In this document: positions 55,042 to 63,868 of the stretch, one piece after another | How the letters are laid out: every line of letters starts with the position of its first letter | Position numbering within the stretch: position 1 is the first letter of the stretch | Assembly (NCBI RefSeq): GCF_022549775.1 | Contig: NZ_JAKZGP010000001.1 | Location: 275,507-339,506 of the forward strand | Origin: Belliella filtrata | GTDB taxonomy: Bacteria > Bacteroidota > Bacteroidia > Cytophagales > Cyclobacteriaceae | DNA: 64,000 nt | Direction: 5' to 3' | The notes under the pieces: generated by a model | What the model was told of the DNA's origin: nothing | Seen by the model: only the letters and a program-made list of their open reading frames with translations | The model's database searches: none | Position numbers and translations under genes: made by a program

Positions 55042-55115
55042 GTAGTTTTGTATTGGTTGAAAACCTCTATTGCTGAGCGTTTGTTATGATGCATGGAAAA
55101 TAATCATTTTAGAGA

Positions 55116-55553
55116 ATGGAAAAAAATACAATTACACCAAGTTTTCCTATGCCCATGCGAGGGCTATTATTATTGACAGGAATGTACACTTTCGCCTGGT
55201 CTGCATTCTTTCGATATTTCGGTACGGATTTGTTGAAGTGGCTAGCCATGGGTTCTTTGAATGTCACTGACCTATCTTCCCAATGGTTAGGAAGCTTTGG
55301 GATGTTGATTGGTTTTTTTGTCTTTTTGAGTGCTTTTTACCCCATCTCTTGGAACTACCTGATCATAACTGGAATCTTTGGGAAATTTACACTTGCAATT
55401 TGGTTTATATTGATGTTTGTTCCTGATTTGGGTTGGAATAAGCGAACTGTTTTTCATGTGTCATTCACAGAGTTGCTTTGGCTCATTCCATTAGTTGCAA
55501 TTTATTTGCGCACAATTAAGGTAAAAGAGTATCTCAAAACATTGCCGGATTAA
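55116..55553 (+). CDS. hypothetical membrane protein, about four helices
   Basis: A 145-residue integral membrane protein with about four hydrophobic segments (residues 15-34, 57-76, 82-100 and 116-136). It is not recognised. Its end is charged (RTIKVKEYLKTLPD). It lies 34 bp before the propeller lipoprotein gene on the same strand, so the two may form an operon. Confidence 0.7.
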   Translation: MEKNTITPSFPMPMRGLLLLTGMYTFAWSAFFRYFGTDLLKWLAMGSLNVTDLSSQWLGSFGMLIGFFVFLSAFYPISWNYLIITGIFGKFTLAIWFILMFVPDLGWNKRTVFHVSFTELLWLIPLVAIYLRTIKVKEYLKTLPD

Positions 55554-55587
55554 TGATAAGAAAATTCTGGACAGTTAAATTAATCAA

Positions 55588-56823
55588 ATGAAAGCATTTC
55601 AGTTTATCTTCTATTGCATTTTACTATTGGTACTTGCCTGTAATAAACCCTCTCAAGTAGAACTAAAAGATACCAATGTCAATGAAATATACTTTGAACA
55701 TAAAGAAGGAGTAAAGTATGGAGAGCCATACCTTAGTAAGTCTTCTAAAGGTGAGATTTACATTTCGTGGATAACCCAAGAGTCTGAAATCAATAGTTTC
55801 TTTTATTCAAAATTCGAAAAGGGCAATTGGACTTCACCAAAACGTATAGCATCTGGAAAAGATTGGTTTGTAAACTGGGCAGATTATCCACAAATGGCAG
55901 TTTTTGAAGATGGGTCATTGATGGCAGTTTTTCTAGAAAAAAGTAGTTCTAGTACTTTTTCTTATGACATAAAAGTTACGATATCAAAAAATGGAGAGTT
56001 GTGGTCGGAACCATTTACATTGCATGATGATGAGACTCTGAGTGAGCATGGCTTTGTTTCTTTACTGCCGTGGGGTGAAGACATGTTTGTAAGCTGGCTA
56101 GATGGCAGGCATACTTCAAGTATTAGTTCTGAAGGTCATCATGACCATGATCATGCAGGAGCTATGACGCTGCGAGCAGCTGTCCTTGACACTGATGGAG
56201 CCATACTGATAGAATGGGAACTAGATGATATGGTTTGTGATTGTTGCCAAACTACTTCCACACTTGGAGAAAATGGACCTATAGTTTTTTTTAGAAATCG
56301 CTCTGATGAAGAAATCAGGGATATATATTTTGTCTCTTACACAGGTATTGAATGGTCTGAGCCTATGCCTGTATATCATGATAATTGGAACATCAGTGGC
56401 TGTCCAGTCAATGGTCCTCAATCAACGAGTAATGGAAGTGAAGTCGCTGTAACTTGGTACACTGCCGCAAAAGATTCTCCAATTGTGAAAACAGCATTTT
56501 TTAATAGTGAATCGAAAACTTTTGAAGAGCCTATCAAAATTGACCTAGGAAATACGATAGGTAGGGTGGCAACTGTGATGATAGATCAAAAAGTCGCATT
56601 GGTTAGTTGGATGGAAAAGGGTACAATATACCTTCGGGCGGTTCGTAAAGATGGTCGGAAGTCCAAACCTATTCTTGTTGGCGAAGCGTCCGAATTGAGG
56701 TCCAGTGGTTTTCCCCAATTGATTTTCGATGAAAAAGATGCTATACTGGCATGGACAGTGGATAATCAAGGGTTGAGTCAAATCAAAACTGTGAAGCTGC
56801 CTTTAGACTCCATTATCTTCTAG
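55588..56823 (+). CDS. sialidase-like beta-propeller lipoprotein with Cys/His cluster
   Basis: A 411-residue predicted lipoprotein with lipobox VLAC (Cys18) and sialidase-type propeller repeats (WTSPKRIASG, LWSEPFTLHD, EWSEPMPVYHD). Residues about 189-197 are His-rich (GHHDHDHAG), and CDCCQT lies near 216, a dense thiol group. These suggest metal or haem binding rather than sugar cleavage. No catalytic sialidase residues can be confirmed. Its stop region overlaps the convergent pseudouridine synthase by 11 bp. Confidence 0.78.
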   Translation: MKAFQFIFYCILLLVLACNKPSQVELKDTNVNEIYFEHKEGVKYGEPYLSKSSKGEIYISWITQESEINSFFYSKFEKGNWTSPKRIASGKDWFVNWADYPQMAVFEDGSLMAVFLEKSSSSTFSYDIKVTISKNGELWSEPFTLHDDETLSEHGFVSLLPWGEDMFVSWLDGRHTSSISSEGHHDHDHAGAMTLRAAVLDTDGAILIEWELDDMVCDCCQTTSTLGENGPIVFFRNRSDEEIRDIYFVSYTGIEWSEPMPVYHDNWNISGCPVNGPQSTSNGSEVAVTWYTAAKDSPIVKTAFFNSESKTFEEPIKIDLGNTIGRVATVMIDQKVALVSWMEKGTIYLRAVRKDGRKSKPILVGEASELRSSGFPQLIFDEKDAILAWTVDNQGLSQIKTVKLPLDSIIF

Positions 56824-57415
56824 CTTTAGCATCTATGCGAAGAGCATCATATATTTCTTTTTCACCATATTCTCTTACTTCACCTACAGCAAAGCCAGCT
56901 ATAGTAAGCTTCTCCATCGAGTAGCGTACAAGTCTTAATGTCGGGTGACCTACTGCTGCTGTCATTTTTCTCACCTGTCTATTTTTCCCTTCGATCAAGG
57001 ACAGTTCTATCCAGGCATCTGCTACATTTTTTCTATACCTAATGGGTGGGTTTCTTACGGGAAGTTGTGGTTCTGATTCCAAAAGTTTTGCAGAAGCACG
57101 TTTGGTATGGTACACTCTTCCATCTACATTGATGTCAACACCATTTTCCAGAAGCAATAATGCCAAAGTATCAGGAACTCTTTCTACCTGTGCCAGGTAA
57201 GTACGTTTGTGAGCAAATTTAGGGTTTAGCAGTCGGTGATTTAGAAATTTGTCGTTGGTGATCAAGAGTAGCCCTTCACTATCCTTATCCAATCTCCCCA
57301 CTGGATACACATCAGTGGGGAAATCTTCTAGCTCTTTTAGCGTATTAGCTTCTCCACTGAATTGACTTAGAATCCCAAAGGGCTTGTAAATAATGAAATA
57401 TCGGTGTTGGGGCAT
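56813..57415 (-). CDS. rluE: pseudouridine synthase, RsuA/RluE family
   Basis: A 200-residue pseudouridine synthase without an S4 domain, as in RluE, which modifies 23S rRNA. The catalytic motif VGRLDKDSEGLLLITND is at about residues 37-53 with the active Asp in GRLDKD. RKNVADAWIELSLIEGKNRQVRKM is the C-terminal signature. The ATG at 57415 fits the family; the frame open to 57454 adds residues not found in homologues. Confidence 0.9.
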   Translation of the reverse strand: MPQHRYFIIYKPFGILSQFSGEANTLKELEDFPTDVYPVGRLDKDSEGLLLITNDKFLNHRLLNPKFAHKRTYLAQVERVPDTLALLLLENGVDINVDGRVYHTKRASAKLLESEPQLPVRNPPIRYRKNVADAWIELSLIEGKNRQVRKMTAAVGHPTLRLVRYSMEKLTIAGFAVGEVREYGEKEIYDALRIDAKARR

Positions 57416-57498
57416 GTTAAGTAATATTGGTGTACTTTTGATTTGAAAGTTCACTAGGTGAATTTTACTTTAGATAAACCAAGGAATATATAGATTGA

Positions 57499-58125
57499 CT
57501 ATTCCAAAACTGCTTTTAGCCTCACTTTTTTCACAAGTTTACTTTGATAGGCGACACCATCTAGAGGTACTGGAATTGCGTGAGACTCGTCAGCATCAGA
57601 CACTTCTATGATTCTGTAGTTTTTTTGTTTTGAGTCTGCAAACTTAGCAATTCTACTTTCTGCATGTTTTAGTGCAGCCTCAAATAACTGATCTGCGATT
57701 TCGCTCCGTTTTTCTTCCTCAATGTATGAGCCCATGGTATTGATATACCCAGGTAGCTTGTACTTGGTCAGAATTTCAACTACTTCATCAAGTTCAGCTT
57801 TTTGTTTAAGGATAAGCATATAGCTAATACTGTACGTAAATCCTTTGGAAGAAACTCCATCACCCTCTTGGTACAAGTTCTCATACTGAATCTTTGTATT
57901 GAATTTAGACAATTCTCCCTTGGCAACTAATTCCTGCATTTCGGCTTTTTGTTTATCATTGCCATTGAAGCTTACATTGATGGCAAAGGGTAGCTCTGGA
58001 AGCTCAAGCTCTGCGACACCTGTCATTTCCACAGTTTCTGGTACATCAGTGGATGGGCTGCAAGATGTTCCCAATGTCAAGCCAATCACAAGAAGACTAA
58101 AGGTCATCAAAAAGGAAATTTTCAT
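57499..58125 (-). CDS. SIMPL-domain (DUF541) lipoprotein
   Basis: A 208-residue predicted lipoprotein with lipobox GTSC (about residue 21) and a SIMPL/DUF541 domain. Typical features are the start VEMTGVAELELPELPFAINVSF and the later ALKHAESRIAKFADSKQ. SIMPL proteins form ring oligomers in the envelope. The ATG at 58125 is used instead of the upstream frame that overlaps the AEC gene. It follows the AEC transporter after 52 bp. Confidence 0.82.
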   Translation of the reverse strand: MKISFLMTFSLLVIGLTLGTSCSPSTDVPETVEMTGVAELELPELPFAINVSFNGNDKQKAEMQELVAKGELSKFNTKIQYENLYQEGDGVSSKGFTYSISYMLILKQKAELDEVVEILTKYKLPGYINTMGSYIEEEKRSEIADQLFEAALKHAESRIAKFADSKQKNYRIIEVSDADESHAIPVPLDGVAYQSKLVKKVRLKAVLE

Positions 58126-58177
58126 AATATTAGGGTTTGAAAATATGTATTTGGAAATAATACATAAATATAGTTCA

Positions 58178-59086
58178 TTATAGACTGACAATCCAATACC
58201 AAACCCCGATACTCAAAAAAGATAAAGGAATGCCAACTCCTACTAACAAAGAGGCTAGTTTGGGTTTCAGGTCATGAGAAATGGCTATAATAGACCCTGT
58301 GATCATGGGAGCCATGGCCATTTCGATGACCGATACTTCAAAGACGAGTCCATCTGCTTTTAGGATAATACCATAAAGGATAAATATCACCAATGGAGCA
58401 ATCAAAAGCTTAAAAGTAAGTCCAAACCAAAGGTAAGTGGACTTTATTGCTTGAAAATTGACTTTGAGCTGAAGCCCGACTGCAATGAGTGCTAGTGGTG
58501 TCAATGTCTGCCCTATCCACTCAAAGACCATGTCAAGTTGAGCGGGAAGATTTAAACTCAATAAATTCATCATAATCGCTAGAACGAAACTGATAAATGG
58601 TGGAAAGGTCAATATTTTTCTACTGATATCTCTCTTTCGCTTTTTTTCTTTGGAATATATGGAAGCTACAATGATAGCGACAGAGCTCACGATAATAAAT
58701 GAACCAGCCTGATCAATAATCAGCGCAATTTTCAATGCTTCGTCACCATAGAGTGCATTGACGATAGGAAATCCTACAAAAGATGTATTAGCAAGACCTG
58801 CAGTGATGATAAGGCAGCCTGTCAAGCTTCGATCCCACTGGTACACCTTTCCTAAAGTACCAAATAGTGACCAGGAAAGCCCAAATGAAATCCATGCCGA
58901 GGAAACAGGCATCAATAAAGTGCTATCGATCACAATATCGGGAATGAACCTAAATGATAAAGTTGGCAGGACAATATAGATCAGATACGTATTCAGGTAC
59001 TTTGCCGTAGTGGAAGGAAGCATGCTTAGGCCTTGGAGCAAGATGCCAATTGCAAGAAAAATGATGATAAGGAAAAGGTTACCCAT
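58178..59086 (-). CDS. AEC-family transporter
   Basis: A 302-residue membrane transporter of the auxin efflux carrier family, with about ten helices in two inverted halves. Conserved LVNASFVGFP-like text reads GLANTSFVGFPIVNALYGDEA, with a second crossover GLQLKVNF. AEC proteins export organic acids or amino acids. The SIMPL gene follows it on the same strand. Confidence 0.9.
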   Translation of the reverse strand: MGNLFLIIIFLAIGILLQGLSMLPSTTAKYLNTYLIYIVLPTLSFRFIPDIVIDSTLLMPVSSAWISFGLSWSLFGTLGKVYQWDRSLTGCLIITAGLANTSFVGFPIVNALYGDEALKIALIIDQAGSFIIVSSVAIIVASIYSKEKKRKRDISRKILTFPPFISFVLAIMMNLLSLNLPAQLDMVFEWIGQTLTPLALIAVGLQLKVNFQAIKSTYLWFGLTFKLLIAPLVIFILYGIILKADGLVFEVSVIEMAMAPMITGSIIAISHDLKPKLASLLVGVGIPLSFLSIGVWYWIVSL

Positions 59087-59157
59087 AGATCGGCAAAGTT
59101 AACACAATCATAATTTTGTATTTGAGCGAGAATTGATTTTATCTGCTTTTTTTGTAA

Positions 59158-59406
59158 ATGTTAAATGTAGAAGAAATGAATAGACTGATACCCATTGAGA
59201 TAGAAGGTGAAAAGCTGGTTCAATTATCACAGCTCACAATCGATCAAGCAAATGATTTGAGAAGCTGGCTTCCTTCAAACAGTTTGAAAAAGGTGAATTT
59301 GCACGGAGTAGACCTACAAGACTGTATTGATTTTGAGACTTACGATTATTGGTTCAAAAGCAATCATATTCTTAGCAAGTCTTATCAGACCATTTTGGAT
59401 TTTTAA
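59158..59406 (+). CDS. hypothetical protein, 82 residues
   Basis: A short, non-membrane frame from ATG, not recognised. It is predicted helical and contains EIEGEKLVQLSQLTIDQANDLRSWL and a single Cys (LQDCIDF). Its stop overlaps the convergent gene at 59403-59777 by 4 bp, which supports a real gene end. Confidence is moderate for lack of a family. Confidence 0.55.
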   Translation: MLNVEEMNRLIPIEIEGEKLVQLSQLTIDQANDLRSWLPSNSLKKVNLHGVDLQDCIDFETYDYWFKSNHILSKSYQTILDF

Positions 59407-59777
59407 ATCATCCCAAAGGTTTTTCTTTTCTCCAGGAAATATGCCTCCAAGTCTGGATAGAGTATGCTTTCGGCAAGAGGGATTCCTGAAAGGGTGAGTT
59501 GTATGTTTCCTTGAGCTGTTTTTGGATCCACGTCCATTGTTTCTATCAAAAAAATTAATTCTTGCAAACTGAGTTCATGTGGTGATTTTTCGGGATTTAG
59601 TTTGATATCATTGCCATAAAAATCCACCGCCTCATAATAATATGCTCCGTCCAAAGCATTGGCATAAATGCTGATCTCTTCACCCCATTGACTTTCTGGA
59701 TAGCTGAGCTTACAGATTAGGGTATTTGGTCCTGTTCCGTTAAAATAGCTTGCTGGTTTAAAATCGAAATTGATCAT
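59403..59777 (-). CDS. hypothetical protein, 124 residues
   Basis: A soluble beta-rich protein not recognised by family. The N-terminal half holds ICKLSYPESQWGEEISIYANA and AYYYEAVDFYGNDIKL; the C-terminal half is helical and ends EAYFLEKRKTFGMI. It has no signal peptide. It is convergent with the 82-residue gene. Confidence 0.6.
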   Translation of the reverse strand: MINFDFKPASYFNGTGPNTLICKLSYPESQWGEEISIYANALDGAYYYEAVDFYGNDIKLNPEKSPHELSLQELIFLIETMDVDPKTAQGNIQLTLSGIPLAESILYPDLEAYFLEKRKTFGMI

Positions 59778-60081
59778 GCTGTGAAATTAGGCATTAGATT
59801 CTATGTTCATAACAGTTTCAATTAGATTTTTTACGTTCTACATCAGTTTGTTGGATTTTAGGAAGTGGTTGTTTTAGTTTTTGCTTGGATTTAGAAGGTT
59901 TTGCTTTGCCTTGGGCAAGACTTCTCTTATCCAATTTCTTTGGATTTGGATATAAAGAGGGGATAAGTCAAGAGAATTAAAAAGCATCCTGGGATCAGGA
60001 GGATTTGATTAATGAGGATTTATGCTTCGAAATGAGCTCAAATTAAACTAGCTTCTTATTTTATCTAAAGCCACGTCAAAA
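59778..60081. other. non-coding region with a lysine-rich minus-strand frame
   Basis: No convincing gene. A minus-strand frame open from 59967 to 59818 reads as a Lys/Gln/Pro-rich stretch with no ATG or GTG; only an internal TTG could start it. It could be a decayed gene end. The parD promoter starts at the right border. Confidence 0.4.
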
Positions 60082-60112
60082 TTTGCACTATTACCAATTT
60101 TTGGTAAATTTG
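60082..60112 (+). promoter_or_regulatory. parDE promoter with embedded operator palindrome
   Basis: TTTG (60082-60085), 19 bases, TAAATTTG (60105-60112) is an exact consensus promoter. Inside its spacer lies TTACCAA (60091-60097), TTT, TTGGTAA (60101-60107), a 7-bp inverted repeat that reaches into the -7 box. It is the probable ParD autorepression operator. The ATG of parD is 18 bases after the -7 box. Confidence 0.65.
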
Positions 60113-60130
60113 AGAAAAAGCTTCCAAATA

Positions 60131-60379
60131 ATGAAAAATACATCAGTATCTCTAGGAAATTATTTCGACCAATTTGTCCAAGCACAAGTTTCCGCTGGAC
60201 GCTATAAAAATGTTAGCGAAGTAATCCGTGCTGGGCTTCGCCTTTTGGAAAACGAAGAAAATAAAGTTATAGCCCTTAGAAGTGCAATTCAAGAAGGAAT
60301 AGATAGCGGAATTGCCCACGATTTTGATCCAGAGAAACATCTTCAAGAATTAAAAGCTAATCGTAAAAAGAATGGCTAA
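60131..60379 (+). CDS. parD: ParD-family antitoxin
   Basis: An 82-residue type II antitoxin. Residues 1-42 form a ribbon-helix-helix DNA-binding domain (KNTSVSLGNYFDQFVQAQVS, then GRYKNVSEVIRAGLRLLE). The tail is the flexible toxin-binding part (GIAHDFDPEKHLQELKANRK). The ATG at 60131 is used; the frame open from 60083 contains the promoter. The toxin ATG overlaps the end of parD by 8 bp, as in typical pairs. Confidence 0.93.
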   Translation: MKNTSVSLGNYFDQFVQAQVSAGRYKNVSEVIRAGLRLLENEENKVIALRSAIQEGIDSGIAHDFDPEKHLQELKANRKKNG

Positions 60380-60672
60380 ATATGAACTGACTAATTAAAG
60401 CTGTCGAAGATTTAAAGCGGATTTGGGAATACACGATTGATAATTGGTCTGAAGAACAGGCTGATAAATATTATAATTTACTGATGGATAGTTTCCAAAA
60501 CATTGCGAACAATCCCGAATTAGGAAAAAACTATGACGGAATAACAAATGACCTTTTTGGACTAAAAATGAGCAGGCATATTGTTTTTTATCGTAAACGA
60601 ATTAACCAGCTAATTGAAATCACGAGAATTTTACACGAACGAATGGACTTGAAAAACAGACTTAGTGAATAA
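60372..60672 (+). pseudogene. parE: ParE-family toxin, frameshifted
   Basis: The toxin starts at ATG 60372, inside the end of parD, but after eight codons (MAKYELTN) it reads TAA at 60396-60398. Removing one T of the pair at 60395-60396 restores a 99-residue ParE: the next frame continues KAVEDLKRIWEYTIDNWSEE and runs through LFGLKMSRHIVFYRKR to a stop at 60670-60672. The fold is RelE/ParE-like. No alternative start lies at the head of the second frame; an ATG at 60484 would drop the N-terminal helices. It is probably inactive, or a sequence error. Confidence 0.82.
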
Positions 60673-60882
60673 AAACTGGCCACTTTCATAATCCTGATTA
60701 GTTATAAAAATAAAACATCAAATGAAGTAGGGATCTTAGATGCTGATAAAAGAAGTCTTAAATCCACAGCTTAAAGTTAAGAATCCAATCATTATGTGGA
60801 TAAAGATGAAGTAAGCCTACCACCCACCCCTCCAAAATTAACCCAAAAGTAATTTTATTACAGTTTTTTAAAGAATCTTTCC

Positions 60883-60890
60883 TATGTTTG
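60883..60890 (+). promoter_or_regulatory. possible -7 box upstream of the His-rich gene
   Basis: TATGTTTG matches TAnnTTTG, 43 bases before the GTG start at 60934. The -33 region is a T-run. It could drive the His-rich protein and the TonB receptor. Confidence 0.35.
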
Positions 60891-60933
60891 CAACATTACA
60901 GCAAAACTTCAGTATAGAAGGATTGATAATTTC

Positions 60934-61296
60934 GTGAACCAATTTAGGAACATACTGCCCTTGTTTAGCCACCTTTGTCTGGCGCTTTTGCTAAGTGTAT
61001 TAGCAAATGGGGTATTCTTTTTTCATGCTCACGAACTAGAGAATGGACGAATCATCACCCATGCTCACCCACTTCTGACAGAAGAGCAACAAGAGCTGCC
61101 TGATCATGGTCACACTGAAGAAGAATTGATCTTTTTGGACCTGATTGCTCATGCGGACTACTTTATTTTTGATCTAGAGTACCAAATTCCTCAAGTTATT
61201 ATTGAGTTAGCTACTCAAGATACATTCCTTTCTGCAGGAGTAGCTGATTTTGAGTTTCACTTTGGCTTCGACCACAGAGGCCCCCCTATCGCTTGA
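60934..61296 (+). CDS. His-rich exported protein next to a TonB receptor
   Basis: A 120-residue protein with a hydrophobic segment (about residues 9-31) that can act as a signal or anchor. The exported part is rich in His: HAHELENGRIITHAHP, DHGHTEEEL and FHFGFDHRG, with the end RGPP typical of small proteins before metal-linked receptors in Bacteroidota. It uses a GTG start. The receptor gene follows 86 bp later. Zinc or copper binding is inferred. Confidence 0.75.
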   Translation: MNQFRNILPLFSHLCLALLLSVLANGVFFFHAHELENGRIITHAHPLLTEEQQELPDHGHTEEELIFLDLIAHADYFIFDLEYQIPQVIIELATQDTFLSAGVADFEFHFGFDHRGPPIA

Positions 61297-61382
61297 TTTT
61301 TCCGAATTACATTTTAGCTTCACCAGCTTTTGGTTGAAGTATTATTCTATTATTTTCTATTTAAAAAATTCATTCACGTATT

Positions 61383-63647
61383 ATGCGACTGATATTACTC
61401 GTTGCTGCATGTCTCCTTTCTTGGACTTCATGGGCATCTCAAAATATGGCTATTGACGGCAAAGTCATAGACAAAAACACTAAGCAACCTATTCCTGGAG
61501 TTTCTGTTTACGTTCCTGAACTAAGCAAAGGGGTAGTGACCGATATTGATGGATCATTTTCATTAGGTTCAATTCCAGATCGGGCTTTTACAGTACAATT
61601 TTCTTATGTGGGCTATGGCACCAAAACCCAAATGCTAAGGCCTTCTGATAGAAGTAACTTGGTCATTGAGCTCGAAGAGGCTGTTTCAAATATTGATGAA
61701 GTAGTAGTATCGGGTGCTTATATCATGAGTAAAGAAAGCTCACCGATAGCAATCGAAAAGGTCAGCAGAGATGCTATCCTTAAGATGCCTGCACCAAGCT
61801 TGATGACAACACTGACCCGTACGCCTGGTGTCAGTGAAATATCCCTTGGTCCAGGTATTTCCAAACCAGTGATCAGAGGACTTTCATTTAGCAGGGTACT
61901 TTCTGTATACCAAGGCGGAAGGTTCGAAAATCAGCAGTGGGGTGCTGATCATGGATTGGGTCTTTCAGAGACTGGAATCAGCAACATAGAATTGATCAAA
62001 GGACCTGCATCGATCATTTATGGATCAGGAGCCATGGCAGGTGTAGTAAACTTGATAGAAGAGGCAGATGCACTTGCAGGCAATATTGAAGGAGATATAA
62101 ACTTGAGAGGCTACAGTAATTCCCTAGGTTATAGAACTGAGGCAGGTGTCAAAGGGGCAAATGAGAATGGCTTTGTATGGTCCATGAGAGCAGCAGCAGA
62201 GTCTCATGCGGATTATCTTGACGGAAATGGTACGACCATAGGCAATACCAGATTCAATACACAAAACATAAAAACTGGTATTGGACTCAAGAAAAACTGG
62301 GGAGATACCAGGCTACGCTATACCTACCTTAAGCAACGCTTAGGAATCGTAGATGAAGATGAATTAGATGTATTGGCCACAACTCGCAATGATCGTGCAA
62401 TGCAGTTGCCTTTTCAAGATGTGACGGATCATTTCCTAAACTCTGAAACGAATGTCTTTGTAGGCGAAGACAGGTTGAAAGCTACATTTGGACTTCATAT
62501 GAACAACAGGAAAGAAATCGAAGATGATATGGATGATATAGATCTTGGCCTTCGCCAGACCAATTTCATGTACGATATCAAATATTTCAAAGAGTTAACA
62601 GAAGGGCTTGAAGCAATTGTTGGTGTTCAGGGATTTTACTTACAAAACAAGAACATGGTCGAAGCAGAAGAAATTCTAATCCCTGATGCGACCAAGGATG
62701 ATCGGTCAGTATACTTACTTTTGAACTACAACAAAGACAAGTGGGTGGCTCAAGGTGGTGTTCGATATGATTATAGAAAAGTGGTCGCTGATGCAAGTGC
62801 TCCAAATCTTATTGATTATGGTTTTATCCTTCCTGGAGATCCAGCAGACCGAAGACTAGAGCGGGTTTTTGATGGCGTAACGGCAAGTGCTGGTACTACA
62901 TTTAGACCTACTGACCAGTGGAGGTTTAGGCTGAACGTAGCCCAAGGTTTTAGAGCACCTGATCTAGGCGAGCTATTCTCTAATGGACCACATCCTGGTA
63001 CCAATAGATTTGAAAGAGGCAATGCAGATTTTGTGCGAGAGCAAAATATTCAAACAGACTTTGGTGTTCGATATAGCCAAAAGGATTTTTCCATCTCTGG
63101 TGAAGTGTTTTACAATCATATCGACAATTATATCTTCTTCTCGCCTACTGCTGAGATGATGGGTGATTTGACAGTGTGGGAATTTGAGCAAGCAGATGCA
63201 ATGTTATACGGAGGTGAAGTAGAGTTGGATATTCATCCAAGGTCAGCAAGATGGGTTTCTGGATCGACTTCCTATAGTATGGTGATTGGTCAGCGAAGAT
63301 CTGATATGAGTTACTTACCATATATTCCTGCCTTCAGATGGAATCACTCTGTGGACTTTAAGTTGAATGACATGGGAGCATTGAATAATCCATACATCAG
63401 TTTGACGGGCGCTTTGGTGTTTGATCAAAATAGAGAAGCTCCATTGGAGGAGGCAACACCAGGGTATTATTTGTTGGGATTGAATGTAGGTAGTCAAATT
63501 TTGGTTGCAGGTAAGCCGATGGATGTTTACATCAGTGGTACCAATTTATTGAATAGAACTTACCTTGACCACATGTCACTTTTCAGACCCTTCGGCGTCA
63601 ATCAAATGGGAAGAAATGTGGCTTTGAATGTTAGAATTCCATTTTGA
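61383..63647 (+). CDS. TonB-dependent receptor, probably for a metal
   Basis: A 754-residue receptor. Signal peptide (SWAS, about residue 18), carboxypeptidase-regulatory-like domain (about 23-105), plug (about 115-225, with RGLSFSRVLSVYQGGRFENQ and IIYGSGAMAGVVNL) and a barrel ending in VRIPF. The short size, lack of a SusD and the His-rich neighbour suggest metal uptake (ZnuD-like) rather than glycan use. A terminator follows at 63821-63868. Confidence 0.93.
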   Translation: MRLILLVAACLLSWTSWASQNMAIDGKVIDKNTKQPIPGVSVYVPELSKGVVTDIDGSFSLGSIPDRAFTVQFSYVGYGTKTQMLRPSDRSNLVIELEEAVSNIDEVVVSGAYIMSKESSPIAIEKVSRDAILKMPAPSLMTTLTRTPGVSEISLGPGISKPVIRGLSFSRVLSVYQGGRFENQQWGADHGLGLSETGISNIELIKGPASIIYGSGAMAGVVNLIEEADALAGNIEGDINLRGYSNSLGYRTEAGVKGANENGFVWSMRAAAESHADYLDGNGTTIGNTRFNTQNIKTGIGLKKNWGDTRLRYTYLKQRLGIVDEDELDVLATTRNDRAMQLPFQDVTDHFLNSETNVFVGEDRLKATFGLHMNNRKEIEDDMDDIDLGLRQTNFMYDIKYFKELTEGLEAIVGVQGFYLQNKNMVEAEEILIPDATKDDRSVYLLLNYNKDKWVAQGGVRYDYRKVVADASAPNLIDYGFILPGDPADRRLERVFDGVTASAGTTFRPTDQWRFRLNVAQGFRAPDLGELFSNGPHPGTNRFERGNADFVREQNIQTDFGVRYSQKDFSISGEVFYNHIDNYIFFSPTAEMMGDLTVWEFEQADAMLYGGEVELDIHPRSARWVSGSTSYSMVIGQRRSDMSYLPYIPAFRWNHSVDFKLNDMGALNNPYISLTGALVFDQNREAPLEEATPGYYLLGLNVGSQILVAGKPMDVYISGTNLLNRTYLDHMSLFRPFGVNQMGRNVALNVRIPF

Positions 63648-63767
63648 GAAGCAAAACGTGAGAAATGAAATTTAAGACCTTTGAATCAAAAAACAAGAGG
63701 AAGTTATCAATTTCTCAGATAGCGTGCTTTGTACTTTAATTCCCCGTCTCTAATCTGGGCTTCTTGC

Positions 63768-63805
63768 TTAATTATTAACTAACTGATAATCAGTAAAATA
63801 ATTAA
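63768..63805. repeat. nested AT-rich inverted repeats
   Basis: TTAATTATT (63768-63776) and AATAATTAA (63797-63805) pair around an inner palindrome ACTGAT-A-ATCAGT (63782-63794). It may be an operator or a weak hairpin ahead of the terminator. Confidence 0.4.
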
Positions 63806-63820
63806 CAAAAACATAACACA

Positions 63821-63868
63821 AAAACCCCGAATTTGGCTGTTCCCAGCTTTTTTCGGGGTTTTCTTTTT
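63821..63868 (+). terminator. rho-independent terminator after the TonB receptor
   Basis: AAAACCCCGAA (63821-63831) pairs with TTCGGGGTTTT (63852-63862), with an inner GCTG/CAGC stem and a long T-run. It lies 174 bp after the receptor stop. Confidence 0.85.

Noticed and set aside
60484..60672. A complete shorter toxin starting at the internal ATG
   Set aside because: It would lack the N-terminal helices of ParE; the frameshifted full-length reading explains the conserved upstream residues better.
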